Positions 35,625 to 45,266 of a stretch of DNA of 64,000 bases are shown here, piece by piece; the first letter of the stretch is position 1; every line of letters begins with the position of its first letter. Origin of the DNA: Candidatus Thorarchaeota archaeon. GTDB lineage: Archaea > Asgardarchaeota > Thorarchaeia > Thorarchaeales > Thorarchaeaceae. The stretch covers positions 62,001 through 126,000 of the forward strand of contig JAEORX010000001.1 of assembly GCA_016840685.1 (NCBI GenBank). The letters are read 5' to 3'. Under the pieces are notes generated by a model. It searched no databases and was not told where the DNA came from. It was given only the letters and a program-made list of their open reading frames with translations. The translations under genes were made by a program, and so were the position numbers.

Positions 35625-35963
35625 TTGTCCCGAAAAAAGGCAGGCGGCAAAAAGTCGCAACAAGGTGTTAACCCAGACGAACCTCTTAGAGTGAGGACCC
35701 CAAGACGTGATGATGGAGAGATGTTTGGAATCATCATTCAGATGCTTGGATTTGATAGAGTTCGAGTCAGGTGTGAAGATCAGAATATCCGCATAGGTCG
35801 GATTCCTGGAAGGATGAAGAAGCGTGTCTGGATGCGAATCGGGGACACCGTCCTTATCACCCCTTGGGATTTTCAGAGTGATGAGAAGTGTGATGTGATT
35901 TACCGATATAGGGGTAACGAGATAGACTGGTTACAGAAGAAAGGCATTCTGAAGATGTTCTGA
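35625..35963 (+). CDS. eif1a: Translation initiation factor aIF1A
   Basis: The 112-residue protein has a basic N-terminal tail and the S1-like OB fold: EMFGIIIQMLGFDRVRVRCED, RIGRIPGRMKKRVWMRIGD, and WDFQSDEKCDVIYRY. aIF1A helps place initiator tRNA in the A site region of the small subunit. The start is TTG at 35625 with ggagg (35614-35618) six bases before it. Confidence 0.96.
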   Translation: MSRKKAGGKKSQQGVNPDEPLRVRTPRRDDGEMFGIIIQMLGFDRVRVRCEDQNIRIGRIPGRMKKRVWMRIGDTVLITPWDFQSDEKCDVIYRYRGNEIDWLQKKGILKMF

Positions 35964-36043
35964 GGAGAAGTCAAGGCTTTTTTGAGTAGAATTGCTAACT
36001 TCAAGGGGTTTCATATCAGTAGTATTTAGGAAGGCATTACCTG

Positions 36044-36832
36044 TTGACGCGAGCTGATGAGCAACACAAGAAAATAATCTCAGAACTCGACCGTCGGAAG
36101 CAAAAACGTCGGAAGGACGATGACGAGTTCAAAGTAGTTGAGGGTGTCATTGACCCCCCCACGCTCAAGACGCTCTACAAGCTCCTTAACCGGGGTACAA
36201 TTCGTGCATTGCATGGTGTGATTAGTACTGGAAAGGAGGCAAATGTATATCGTGGAGAGAATACTGATGGAAAACCTGTTGCTGTGAAGATTTACAGGGT
36301 TTCTACAGCTGAAACTGACTTCATGCTTGAATATATCATAGGAGATCCTCGGTTCAAGCGAGTAAAGCGTCGCAGTCGGTCTTTGATTCCTCAATGGGCA
36401 ACAAAAGAATACAAGAATCTCACAAGGTACTATGAAGCAGGAATCCGAGTTCCAAAACCACTAGACCTCGAACGCAATGTTCTAGTTATGGAATTCATAG
36501 GAGACACGAAGAGGAATCTACCAGCGCCTCTACTCAAAAATGTAGAAATCCCTTCCCCAGTAAGGACATTCAATGAGATCACTCGTATGATAGAAAATGG
36601 TTACACAAAAGCAGGTCTTGTACATGCCGACCTCTCTGAATATAACATCCTATGGCTCAGAAGACCTGTATTCATTGATGTGTCCCAATCTGTTCTGATT
36701 GGACATGACTATGCGGAAAAGTATCTATTCCGTGACATTCAAAACATGACTACTTACTTCACAAAACTGGGCGTTGATACCGAAGACCCACAGGTCATCA
36801 CAGAATATATAGTTGCAGTAGGTGAAAAGTGA
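36044..36832 (+). CDS. rio1: RIO1-type protein kinase
   Basis: The 262-residue kinase has STGKEANVYRG (the flexible P-loop), VAVKIYR (catalytic Lys), and the catalytic loop LVHADLSEYNIL with the metal motif VFIDVSQSV. RIO1 is an atypical kinase needed for small-subunit maturation. The start is TTG at 36044. The KH gene begins one base after its stop, so they are coupled; both act on the small subunit. Confidence 0.96.
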   Translation: MTRADEQHKKIISELDRRKQKRRKDDDEFKVVEGVIDPPTLKTLYKLLNRGTIRALHGVISTGKEANVYRGENTDGKPVAVKIYRVSTAETDFMLEYIIGDPRFKRVKRRSRSLIPQWATKEYKNLTRYYEAGIRVPKPLDLERNVLVMEFIGDTKRNLPAPLLKNVEIPSPVRTFNEITRMIENGYTKAGLVHADLSEYNILWLRRPVFIDVSQSVLIGHDYAEKYLFRDIQNMTTYFTKLGVDTEDPQVITEYIVAVGEK

Positions 36833-37399
36833 ATGCTTTATCATGAAACAATCAAGGTGCCAGAAGACAGGGTTGGTGTGATTGTAGGACGGAATGGTAA
36901 AGTCAGGCGTCGTGTAGAACAACTTACAAACGTCAAGATAGATGTGAACTCTGAGGGAGTTGTAACCATTACTGCCCCCCAAAATACTGAGGACCCTGTT
37001 TTGGCTTGGAAGGCTCGTGACATAATTCGAGCTATGGCCCGTGGATTCAGTCCTAAGAACGCGTTTTCGCTAATTGATGATGACATGCAACTATTGGTGA
37101 TTTCTTTACGGGAGGTTGTTGGGTCTTCACAGAATCAGATGAAAAGAGTTGCTGGACGTATCATTGGAGAGAATGGTCGTACAAGAAGAGTCATTGAGCA
37201 GACCACAGAAACCAAGGTGTCTGTATATGGAAAGACCATTTCTATAATTGGCATGAATCCTGGTCTGGACTATGCAAGAAGAGCCATTGATATGCTCATA
37301 TCAGGAGCACCACATAGTGCTGTCTACTCCCGTTTGGAGCGAATGCGTAGAGACATAAATCGTCAGAGGGCTGAGCTCTGGGAAGATACTGACCTATAA
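36833..37399 (+). CDS. KH-domain protein, Dim2/Pno1-like
   Basis: Two KH domains are visible with GRNGKVRRR (GXXG near residue 19) and GENGRTRRVIEQ. The archaeal version of Pno1/Dim2 recruits the Dim1 methylase and Nob1 to the 3' end of 16S rRNA. Its position directly after rio1 is the conserved arrangement and supports a role in small-subunit maturation. Confidence 0.9.
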   Translation: MLYHETIKVPEDRVGVIVGRNGKVRRRVEQLTNVKIDVNSEGVVTITAPQNTEDPVLAWKARDIIRAMARGFSPKNAFSLIDDDMQLLVISLREVVGSSQNQMKRVAGRIIGENGRTRRVIEQTTETKVSVYGKTISIIGMNPGLDYARRAIDMLISGAPHSAVYSRLERMRRDINRQRAELWEDTDL

Positions 37400-37453
37400 T
37401 GTCTGTAATACCTCGTCTAATATGACTAGCCCGTTTTTTGATACAAGAGTAGA

Positions 37454-38971
37454 ATGAGTCATCCAAAGAGCCAAGATGCCAGTTTTGAAAGCATCTCTCC
37501 TGCAGAGTTTTTCTATAGGAACCAACAGATGGCTGGATTTGGCAATCCTACGCAGGCAGCCTATTCAACTATTCGAGAATTGGTTGAGAATAGCCTTGAC
37601 TCATGCGAAGATGCTCAGACACAACCAATGCTAGAGATAGACATCCAAACCATAAATGCAGATACAATAATGATTACCGTGTCCGACAATGGTACAGGGG
37701 TTCCTCCAGAACAGGTTCCATCTGCTTTTGGTCGAGTACTTTATGGGAGTAAATACTCGCAACAGCAGAAAAGAGGAACCTTCGGTTTGGGTGTCACAAT
37801 GGCCATTCTATATGGTCAAATCACCACAGACTCGCCAGTAGTTATTCACACACAAACTCACACTTCCAAGGGGGTTCTCTATAAACTACTAGTCGATGTT
37901 GAGAACAACCGTCCCCTGGTTGAGAGCAAAGAACAACTCTCTCGAAACGCCGTCGGTACCACAGTCACAGTCCAGTTGAGAGGTGATCTGAAACGGTCAT
38001 TAGACCGAATTGTCGAGTACATACGCCTTTCTACTGTGTCAACGCCTCACGCTAAGTTCTCTCTGAAGATTGATAATGAGGTTGTTCTGGAGTTGGGTGG
38101 CTGGTCCAAAACTCTGCCTGCTCCAATAAGAGCAACAAAACCACATCCAAGGTCAGTCGATATGGAACTCCTTCGTAGACTCATCTCAAGACATAGCGAG
38201 AAGAGTCTTGACTCATTCCTCCAAAGCTGTTTCCAAAAGATTGGGTCAAGAACCTCAGCACGCTTTCTTAGGTTCATGAATTTGAATCCTAACCGCCTCA
38301 TGTCTGAATTCACAAGAGATGAACTCTCTCAGCTTGCACAAGCTCTTAGAAAGTATGATGGCTTTGAACGACCAGATAGCAGATGTCTCAGTACCATCGG
38401 TAAAGACGAATTCTTGACTGGTGTGGTTTCTGTCTTCAATGCCAAGTTGGTTGAATATGCCAGTCGTGGTGTCACTGAATGGCAAGGCAATCCGTTGGCG
38501 CTTGAGGCTATTCTTGCTATTGGAGATGAATTTCCTCGTTCTGATGTACCAACGCTCTATAGATTTGTGAATAGAGTGCCCCTACTCTATGACTCCAGTG
38601 AAGGTGTCATGACGCGTGTCCTAAAGAGAATTAATTGGACAAGGTACAATGCGAAGTCTTGCGAGCCAGTTGCATTATTTCTGCATCTATGTTCTACTAA
38701 GATTCCCTTCAGGGCCGCAGGAAAACAATCACTTGCATCTATTCCAGAGATTGAGCACGAAACATACCACCTCTTTAAGGAGCTTGGAAGAAAGCTTGGG
38801 AGGCTCAATGATAGGTCCAGACGAAGCGCTCGTCAAGTCAAGAAAATGAGGGAGTTCTCAAGATCATTTAGACAAATCGCTCGATTCAGTACAACTCTAG
38901 CTGGTCAAGATGAAGTACCATCCACCGATGAGTTGGTAAAACAGCTTTTTGAGGTGAGTCAAGATGAATGA
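37454..38971 (+). CDS. top6B: DNA topoisomerase VI subunit B
   Basis: The 505-residue protein has the GHKL ATPase site: RELVENSLDSCED (Asn that holds Mg), DNGTGVPP and KRGTFGLGVTMAILYGQ. A helix-two-turns-helix and transducer domain follow, with the Lys/Arg-rich C-terminus. It is close to the shorter archaeal versions. It supplies ATP-driven strand passage for subunit A. The last 8 bases overlap the top6A start. Confidence 0.96.
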   Translation: MSHPKSQDASFESISPAEFFYRNQQMAGFGNPTQAAYSTIRELVENSLDSCEDAQTQPMLEIDIQTINADTIMITVSDNGTGVPPEQVPSAFGRVLYGSKYSQQQKRGTFGLGVTMAILYGQITTDSPVVIHTQTHTSKGVLYKLLVDVENNRPLVESKEQLSRNAVGTTVTVQLRGDLKRSLDRIVEYIRLSTVSTPHAKFSLKIDNEVVLELGGWSKTLPAPIRATKPHPRSVDMELLRRLISRHSEKSLDSFLQSCFQKIGSRTSARFLRFMNLNPNRLMSEFTRDELSQLAQALRKYDGFERPDSRCLSTIGKDEFLTGVVSVFNAKLVEYASRGVTEWQGNPLALEAILAIGDEFPRSDVPTLYRFVNRVPLLYDSSEGVMTRVLKRINWTRYNAKSCEPVALFLHLCSTKIPFRAAGKQSLASIPEIEHETYHLFKELGRKLGRLNDRSRRSARQVKKMREFSRSFRQIARFSTTLAGQDEVPSTDELVKQLFEVSQDE

Positions 38972-40016
38972 GTCAAAACCAGCGATTGAAACTCTTACAT
39001 CACTGGGCGAGAAGATAGTCCAAGCATTGCACGAGAAACGGTATCCAATACTTGAGATTCCTGATCGAACGACCAGTAATATTGTGTACAATGAAGACAC
39101 CAATCACTATGTCCTTGGCCCATCACGCAGCATTCGCGATTCCAGCAATGTGAAACATGTGAAGCGTTTTGCGCAACTGACCTGGGTGGCATCCTTTGCC
39201 AAGGAACTCCTGAAAACATCCAGGACCAGTTCACTGAGGGACCTCTACTACTCATCGGAAGCTTTTGGTGTAGGCTTTTCAGAGCAGTCTGAGTCAGACC
39301 GGATTGTGACTGACCTCGAATGCATCACAGGTCTTCCGCGCGAAAGTTTCGGCATCTATCCTGAAGAACACTCCTCAATCTATGGTGAGGTCGTGATGTG
39401 TTACACTGTTCCGGGGTATGAAGGGCGGGAGATTGACCTAACTGTGAGCCCAGACGGCTTGCCAGTGGGTCCCGCTCTTATGACTGCTGATCCTATCGAG
39501 TCAAAGGCTGAAATTGTCTTAGCTGTGGAGTCAGGAGGAATGTTCTCTCGATTAATCGAAACCAAAGCATGGAAACGGTTCAAAGCGGTACTGATACAAC
39601 TTGGTGGACAACCCCCTAGGTCTACGAGACGCCTGATGAGAAATCTAAACGCAATCCTTGGACTACCAGTATATCTCTTTACAGATGGTGATCCTTGGGG
39701 TATGCACATCGCGAAAGTTGTTATCAGTGGTAGCGCGAACTCAGCCCACATTAAGGACCTCACGATTCCTGATGCGAAATGGATAGGCGTCACTCCTGAA
39801 GATATAGTTCAATACTCATTACCATCAGAACCGATGATCGATGCTGACCTCAAAAGGTTAGATGAGCTTGCACATGATGTTCGGTATAGTTCCTCAGAAT
39901 GGCAAGACCACATCCAACAGTTCAAGAAGTTAAGGGTCAAGGCCGAACAGCAAGCCTTCAGTAGGTTTGGTATGGACTATGTTGTTGACACATATCTCTC
40001 CAAGAAGATAAGCTAA
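38964..40016 (+). CDS. top6A: DNA topoisomerase VI subunit A (Spo11 homologue)
   Basis: The 350-residue protein has the catalytic Tyr region SLRDLYYSSEAFG (Tyr-95/96), the Toprim glutamate in LAVESGGMF, and the DxD motif in TDGDPWGMHI. Subunit A makes the double-strand break. It overlaps top6B by 8 bases and the convergent GlcNAc-1-P transferase gene by 4 bases. Confidence 0.97.
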   Translation: MNESKPAIETLTSLGEKIVQALHEKRYPILEIPDRTTSNIVYNEDTNHYVLGPSRSIRDSSNVKHVKRFAQLTWVASFAKELLKTSRTSSLRDLYYSSEAFGVGFSEQSESDRIVTDLECITGLPRESFGIYPEEHSSIYGEVVMCYTVPGYEGREIDLTVSPDGLPVGPALMTADPIESKAEIVLAVESGGMFSRLIETKAWKRFKAVLIQLGGQPPRSTRRLMRNLNAILGLPVYLFTDGDPWGMHIAKVVISGSANSAHIKDLTIPDAKWIGVTPEDIVQYSLPSEPMIDADLKRLDELAHDVRYSSSEWQDHIQQFKKLRVKAEQQAFSRFGMDYVVDTYLSKKIS

Positions 40017-41089
40017 ATTATACCTACTCCAAACGGATATCCAACGAGGAGCACCACCACAGCTCCGAACGCAATGATTGCTTGTAGAACCAAAAGGAAA
40101 AGCACATTTCGCCTCTCCGTCATAGTCTTGAAGAAATGTGGTAGTATCCAATATATTGTGAATGGACCAATCACCTTCAAAGTTCCATCTTCTCTTGGAG
40201 ATGCGAACTTCGCATACTCGATTCCTTTTCGCTTGATATACAAACGATATATGATGTACAGTAGAAAGTTGAGCATAAATGGTACATACATTATGATGGC
40301 CAATCTATCCATGTTGCCCAGAATCAATGCTGATGCCATCGCAGCCCCAATCGGAAGTCTTCCAACATCTCCTGGCAATATCTTAGCAGGAAATCTATTG
40401 AAAATAAGAAATGCGATAGATGCTCCTAACAGTGCTCCAGCGACCACCCCAGCATCTGTTTGCGCAGTTGTCATCATGTGTCCATCAACGAAGGGGGCCA
40501 AAATAAGATAGAGGAGAATCGCAGCAGAGTTGATACTGCTGAGACCCGCCTCGAGCCCGTTCATGCCACCATACATGTTAGTAGAATCCACAATGAAGGT
40601 CATCATCAAGGGGACTATGATGAGAGCGTAATATGGGCCAAAATTGATGGTACCAATGAATGGAATACTCATTGTTGGATTTCCCACACTGACAGCAACC
40701 ATTGGAATGGAGGCTACTAGTGGAAGAGCAATCTTCGTCCTAGTCTTGAAGTTAAACGTGTCGTCAAGAAGTCCAATGATTCCTGCCATTAGGATTGAAA
40801 CCAAGGCTGCTAACAGCCCCTCACGAACTTCCGCATGGTCTTGAAATGTTGTGATACCTATGACCAGAAGAATTCCGAACACTATTGCGAAGAGGACTAT
40901 GAACCCTCCCCCCTTTGGAATCTCAGGTTTCTCTGGTTTATGAACATCGATTCCAAACTTTCCTGCGTCACGAAGCATTCTGATAGCTCCGGGCATGAAC
41001 AGGATGACAACAGCAAATGCTGCAACCAATGCCATGAGTACCGGGATCACATAGACCACTTCCGATGCATGAACGCACTTCATACCCAT
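40013..41089 (-). CDS. UDP-GlcNAc:dolichyl-phosphate GlcNAc-1-P transferase-like (GPT family)
   Basis: About ten membrane helices are visible. Conserved cytosolic loops include KPEKPEIPKGGG, IIGLLDDTFNFKTRTK (DD metal site), DSTNMYGGMNGLEAG and FPAKILPGDVGRLPIG. This is the Alg7/DPAGT1-MraY superfamily, which loads GlcNAc-1-P onto a polyprenyl phosphate to begin N-glycosylation. The next gene encodes a secreted protein rich in N-x-S/T sites, divergently transcribed. Confidence 0.9.
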   Translation of the reverse strand: MGMKCVHASEVVYVIPVLMALVAAFAVVILFMPGAIRMLRDAGKFGIDVHKPEKPEIPKGGGFIVLFAIVFGILLVIGITTFQDHAEVREGLLAALVSILMAGIIGLLDDTFNFKTRTKIALPLVASIPMVAVSVGNPTMSIPFIGTINFGPYYALIIVPLMMTFIVDSTNMYGGMNGLEAGLSSINSAAILLYLILAPFVDGHMMTTAQTDAGVVAGALLGASIAFLIFNRFPAKILPGDVGRLPIGAAMASALILGNMDRLAIIMYVPFMLNFLLYIIYRLYIKRKGIEYAKFASPREDGTLKVIGPFTIYWILPHFFKTMTERRNVLFLLVLQAIIAFGAVVVLLVGYPFGVGII

Positions 41090-41231
41090 TTTGACCTTTT
41101 CGGAGTGTTTGTGCAGGCTTTCAACATCCGAAATCTATAATAACAAACCAGAAGCTCGAGCGACCCACTCCCCGTCTACTGGAATCCTAAACAGCTAGAC
41201 AGAAACCCCAATGAAATCATGGTGATTTGTA

Positions 41232-44207
41232 TTGAGCCTGTTGAATAGAAGGATAGGAACCCTGCTACTACTCACACTATTAGTGATGAGTAGCATCATG
41301 GCAATCACTCCCATCTCAGAAACTCTGGAATCAAATTACTTGGCTCAAAATAAGGACCTAGGGTCAACCTTAGCCGAGTCCGCAGTGAATCTCTCCATTC
41401 CCTATGTTGATGATTACTATGGGATCACTGATGGAATAATCGACCCAACTGAATACACAAGAACCTACATCGATCCAGTGACTGGGGTCAAAGTCTATGC
41501 TGAACATAATGGCACCGTTTTGTACATTGGTCTAGAAGCAAGAACATCTGGCTGGATTGGTTTCGCATGGCAGAACTACACCGATGGCTTCACTGTTGCT
41601 GGCTTGAACAACAGTGACATCATTGTAGGATATTCACCAGGTTCATCACTTGAGGCATATTGGCGAGTTGTACCTACAGATGCAGTCACAGTGCATTACA
41701 TACTTAGCTTGAGAAACAGTACAGTAATCCAAGAGTCCGATTATCCTGACATCGAATCTACTCAACCTCTTCAAGATGTACCTGCGCTCCAGATGTACAA
41801 GGACGCTATTATTGGAATGAGGGTTGGTGAGAAGCGTCACTTCATAATCCCTGCAGACCAAGCATATACCGATAAAAACCACGAACTCTATGGGCAGGAC
41901 CTGATTTATGATATTGAACTGCGAAGAATCTACAGAAATACTATTGACGAGCTGGACAACCCGGCTGACCAGGGTCAAGTTACATACAGTGACGATTATG
42001 GGACGAGTACGTTCCAACACCTCCCTGACACAGACCAGTCAAGAATTCTGCAAGCTGGTGGCTCTGACAATGGCACTTATACACAACTCGAATATGCGAT
42101 ACTACTCAATAGTACAGACATTCATGATATCCCATTACTCAGTAACATAGACATCCAATTTCCATTTGTGTTCATGTTTGGAAATAGCGAAACGTTGAAC
42201 GGGTTACCAGTACAACATACATACTGGGCGGAACCAGCCATGTTTACCTTCTCGCCCAATACTCCACCAGTCCTAATCATCGAGAATCCAGATGATGATG
42301 CTGTTCTTGAGTGGATTGTGAACATCCAACTCAATGCTACAGATGACTTGGTGATATCCTCGTCCTACCGTATTGATCAGAATGAATGGAATCCCCTGAG
42401 CTACAACTTTCTCTCTAGATTCTGGGAATCTAATGTTGATTTATCAGAGTTTGCTGAGGGTGCCCACATATTAACATTCAATGCGACAGATCTATCAAAT
42501 GCCACTGCCACAAGCAGCATAAACGTAACTATTGATAGACCCTATTCTCCTCTATTGGGAATGAAGATGGACGTTGAGCGTAAGGTTGGTCCTACTATCC
42601 ATTATGGATCTGTAGTGGATGATACCTTTACGATAATCAACAATGGTTCAATTCCAATCAACTTCATTGACTTGTATTTGCCAACAAAATACGCCTCATA
42701 TTTCCTGTCAATCACTGGGATTGATGAAGATGGAAATGAGATTGTTATTACCCGTCTTCACGACTCAAGTGGTATGCTGCATTGGAGATTGCAATTCAAC
42801 GATCCCATTGGATTTGAAGAGCAATATACATTCTCGACAGAGATGTACATGACATCACTATTCAGGCTTACAAACCCTGGAACATGGGAGTTCCAACTGA
42901 CCTTCCTGAAATATCCATATCTCCCATATGTTATTCGTCATGCAGAGTTTGGCCTAGTCTTTGAACAAGGTGGCTCCTTGGTCACGGGCGAAGAGATACC
43001 CGACTCCATCGACACCAACTTAGCACCATTCGCATCCAATAACTTTACTTCACGTATTCGTCTCACCAACACACAGGTTGTCGCTAATCGCATTACTCGA
43101 GTAACGGTGGATGCATGGGGATGGTTGACCTATAGGGAAACAATCTCTCTTGATAATACTGGCTCAGCAATCCTTCACAGTATTCAGTTCATAGTACCTG
43201 CCTACTCCAAATCAATCAAAGTATATGATCAGGTTGGCATTCTGGCGCGGACTCAGAATCTCATTAGTTATGGTGAGTTTAATGAAACGAGCACCGTGAA
43301 TGTAAATCTTGATGCAGACAGATTTGGTGATGGCTTGAAATCAGGATTTCGATACACCTTCACAGTCGACTATATTATTCAGACTAGTAGTTATCAGCAT
43401 GCCACAGAACTTGGGAGCAAGCTCGCTGTACCAATGGCTGTCTTGTCCGATGTTCTGATAAAAGAGCATATTGTTGATGTTGTGTTGTCTTCATCCGTTG
43501 CACTCAGTCAGGCAACAGAAGGTTATCGCATGCTCTATGGAGTCTTCGACGCGACTCTGAGATATACCTCTTACAACACCACCAGACAAAATCCACCGTC
43601 ACTAGAAATAGTCTATAGAACCACTCTTGGCGCAGCAGCAAGACCTGCTATCTTCTCGCTAATTATTGGATTCATTGGGCTCATCTATGTAGCTATGAGG
43701 AAGGTGGAGTTACCTGAAGAAGTGACCGGACCAAGAGATGAGGAGGGTGTCATTGACTCTCAGCCAAAACAAGTCGGTGCCCCACCAGAACTACTCCGAG
43801 AGTTTGCGAACCTCTACTCAAGGAAGACTGCGCTTAACATGGACTTGGAGAAGCTCGACGCGGCTCGGAGAAGAGGGAAGGTGAAAAAGCGGGAGTATAT
43901 GATTCGTGAGCGAGACCTGAAGCAGCAGATTGATGAGATTGATATTCAGCTTCCTAGCCTAAGAGATGACCTGATCAGCTATGGGGCTAGGTACCGCGAT
44001 CTTGTTGGACAGCTCGAGCTCCAAGACGAAAGAATAGAGGGTGCGAAAGCTGGTCTACGTCAACTCCTGTTGCGCAAGAAGAAACAACGAATCAGTAGAG
44101 TGGCTTTTGAGAAGTCTCGCCAAGACTATCTAAAGACCATCCAGAAAGCCACTAGTGCTAGTGACCGTATCCTGTTGTCGCTTCAAGAGGAAGCGGGAGA
44201 TATCTAA
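41232..44207 (+). CDS. Large secreted DOMON/FKBP membrane-anchored coiled-coil protein
   Basis: A signal helix (about 7-25) precedes a DOMON-like domain (57-145: DDYYGITDGIIDPTEY, YIGLEARTSGWIGFAWQ). An FKBP-like domain follows at 146-234 (AIIGMRVGEKRHFIIPADQAY, ELYGQDLIYDIELRRI). DOMON-type sequence then resumes (250-340). Beta domains run to about 800, with many N-x-S/T sequons. A membrane helix lies at about 803-823. The last 163 residues are a charged coiled coil, probably cytosolic. DOMON domains bind haem or sugars; FKBP domains bind or isomerise prolines; neither activity is shown here. The start is TTG at 41232 after GGTGAT. Confidence 0.75.
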   Translation: MSLLNRRIGTLLLLTLLVMSSIMAITPISETLESNYLAQNKDLGSTLAESAVNLSIPYVDDYYGITDGIIDPTEYTRTYIDPVTGVKVYAEHNGTVLYIGLEARTSGWIGFAWQNYTDGFTVAGLNNSDIIVGYSPGSSLEAYWRVVPTDAVTVHYILSLRNSTVIQESDYPDIESTQPLQDVPALQMYKDAIIGMRVGEKRHFIIPADQAYTDKNHELYGQDLIYDIELRRIYRNTIDELDNPADQGQVTYSDDYGTSTFQHLPDTDQSRILQAGGSDNGTYTQLEYAILLNSTDIHDIPLLSNIDIQFPFVFMFGNSETLNGLPVQHTYWAEPAMFTFSPNTPPVLIIENPDDDAVLEWIVNIQLNATDDLVISSSYRIDQNEWNPLSYNFLSRFWESNVDLSEFAEGAHILTFNATDLSNATATSSINVTIDRPYSPLLGMKMDVERKVGPTIHYGSVVDDTFTIINNGSIPINFIDLYLPTKYASYFLSITGIDEDGNEIVITRLHDSSGMLHWRLQFNDPIGFEEQYTFSTEMYMTSLFRLTNPGTWEFQLTFLKYPYLPYVIRHAEFGLVFEQGGSLVTGEEIPDSIDTNLAPFASNNFTSRIRLTNTQVVANRITRVTVDAWGWLTYRETISLDNTGSAILHSIQFIVPAYSKSIKVYDQVGILARTQNLISYGEFNETSTVNVNLDADRFGDGLKSGFRYTFTVDYIIQTSSYQHATELGSKLAVPMAVLSDVLIKEHIVDVVLSSSVALSQATEGYRMLYGVFDATLRYTSYNTTRQNPPSLEIVYRTTLGAAARPAIFSLIIGFIGLIYVAMRKVELPEEVTGPRDEEGVIDSQPKQVGAPPELLREFANLYSRKTALNMDLEKLDAARRRGKVKKREYMIRERDLKQQIDEIDIQLPSLRDDLISYGARYRDLVGQLELQDERIEGAKAGLRQLLLRKKKQRISRVAFEKSRQDYLKTIQKATSASDRILLSLQEEAGDI

Positions 44208-44240
44208 GCATACACTATCTACCTAGACCATATCTCCCGC
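44193..44240 (+). terminator. Inverted repeat at 3' end of the surface-protein gene
   Basis: gcgggagatat (44193-44203) and atatctcccgc (44230-44240) form an 11-bp perfect stem around 26 bases that include the stop codon. No T-tract follows, so it may be an RNA-stability or processing element instead of a terminator. Confidence 0.45.
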
Positions 44241-44309
44241 TCTCCAGAGTCACAAAGTAACTCTTATCAAACAAAGAGTGATGAGAATCTATCCCTGAGT
44301 AGGTAGTTT

Positions 44310-45167
44310 ATGATGAATACGAATGAATTCATTCAACGGGAGAATGTCCGCGCACGAGAATTGCTGAATGGTGAGTCACGCGCTCTGGAGATGTATCAGT
44401 ACCTGAGTGGATCTCCTAAAGTCCAGTCCTATCTTCGTACTGCAAATCGAATGGCTGTTTCCAGATTAGGCTACACAGATCATGGTCCAGTGCATGCTGA
44501 AGTCGCAACCTGGAACGCATTGAAGGTTTTTAATATTCTAGAAGAAACATTTCAACCAAACGTGGTAGCAGAAGGAATCGGTGACATAGATGATGCTCGG
44601 CTAATCGTGCTTGCATCAACTTACCTTCATGATATTGGGATGGTTGTACACAGAAGTGAACACCCACAAGCATCAATCAACTTAGCTAGTCCTATCCTTG
44701 ACTCAAAGCTCCTAGACATTTATGATGACCCTGCGAAAGCCACTGACATTCTCTCCTTCATTCTTCACGGTATCTACGCTCATGATGATGACACACAATG
44801 CCTTACCCTTGAAGCTGGAATCACTAAGCTTGGTGATGGATGTGACATGACCAAGGGTCGGACAAAGGTACCATTCCAGAAGGGCAAGGTCGATATACAC
44901 TCAGTCAGTGCATTAGCTATCAATAATGTCATTCTTGAGCGTGGTCCGACAAAACCACTTCGAATCACTGTGGCAATGGACAATCCGGCGGGTGTTTTCC
45001 AAGTAGAAGCTGTCTTGGAGAAGAAGATCTCGACATCAGGTCTTCAAGACTATATTGATATCGATGTTCTTGTGAATGGAAACCGTCTTGTTCTCTCCCA
45101 CGTAAAGAGACTATTTCGTGTCCAGATGGCTGAACCTAGTGACGGTCTAAGTCCCACCGAGAAATAG
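44310..45167 (+). CDS. HD-domain phosphohydrolase
   Basis: An HD domain is visible: TDHGPVHAEV (His-58, His-62), STYLHDIGM (His-107, Asp-108), His-114 and His-118, and GDGCDMTKGR (Asp-176). These residues bind metal in HD hydrolases acting on nucleotides or cyclic nucleotides. The C-terminal 90 residues (KPLRITVAMDN onwards) form a beta-rich domain, possibly regulatory. Substrate unknown. Its stop codon abuts the CCA end of tRNA-Gln on the other strand. Confidence 0.82.
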   Translation: MMNTNEFIQRENVRARELLNGESRALEMYQYLSGSPKVQSYLRTANRMAVSRLGYTDHGPVHAEVATWNALKVFNILEETFQPNVVAEGIGDIDDARLIVLASTYLHDIGMVVHRSEHPQASINLASPILDSKLLDIYDDPAKATDILSFILHGIYAHDDDTQCLTLEAGITKLGDGCDMTKGRTKVPFQKGKVDIHSVSALAINNVILERGPTKPLRITVAMDNPAGVFQVEAVLEKKISTSGLQDYIDIDVLVNGNRLVLSHVKRLFRVQMAEPSDGLSPTEK

Positions 45168-45243
45168 TGGTAGCCCCGCCAGGATTTGAACCTAGGTCTG
45201 AGAGGCCAAAACCCTCAATGCTGGACCACTACACCACGGGGCT
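45168..45243 (-). tRNA. tRNA-Gln (UUG)
   Basis: On the minus strand the 76-nt cloverleaf has acceptor AGCCCCG/CGGGGCT, anticodon stem GAGGG/CTCTC with loop TTTTGGC (anticodon TTG), T-loop TTCAAAT, discriminator A and an encoded CCA. No intron is present, unlike the other three tRNA genes in the window. Confidence 0.93.
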
Positions 45244-45266
45244 ATACTACTGCGCTTTGATTGAAC

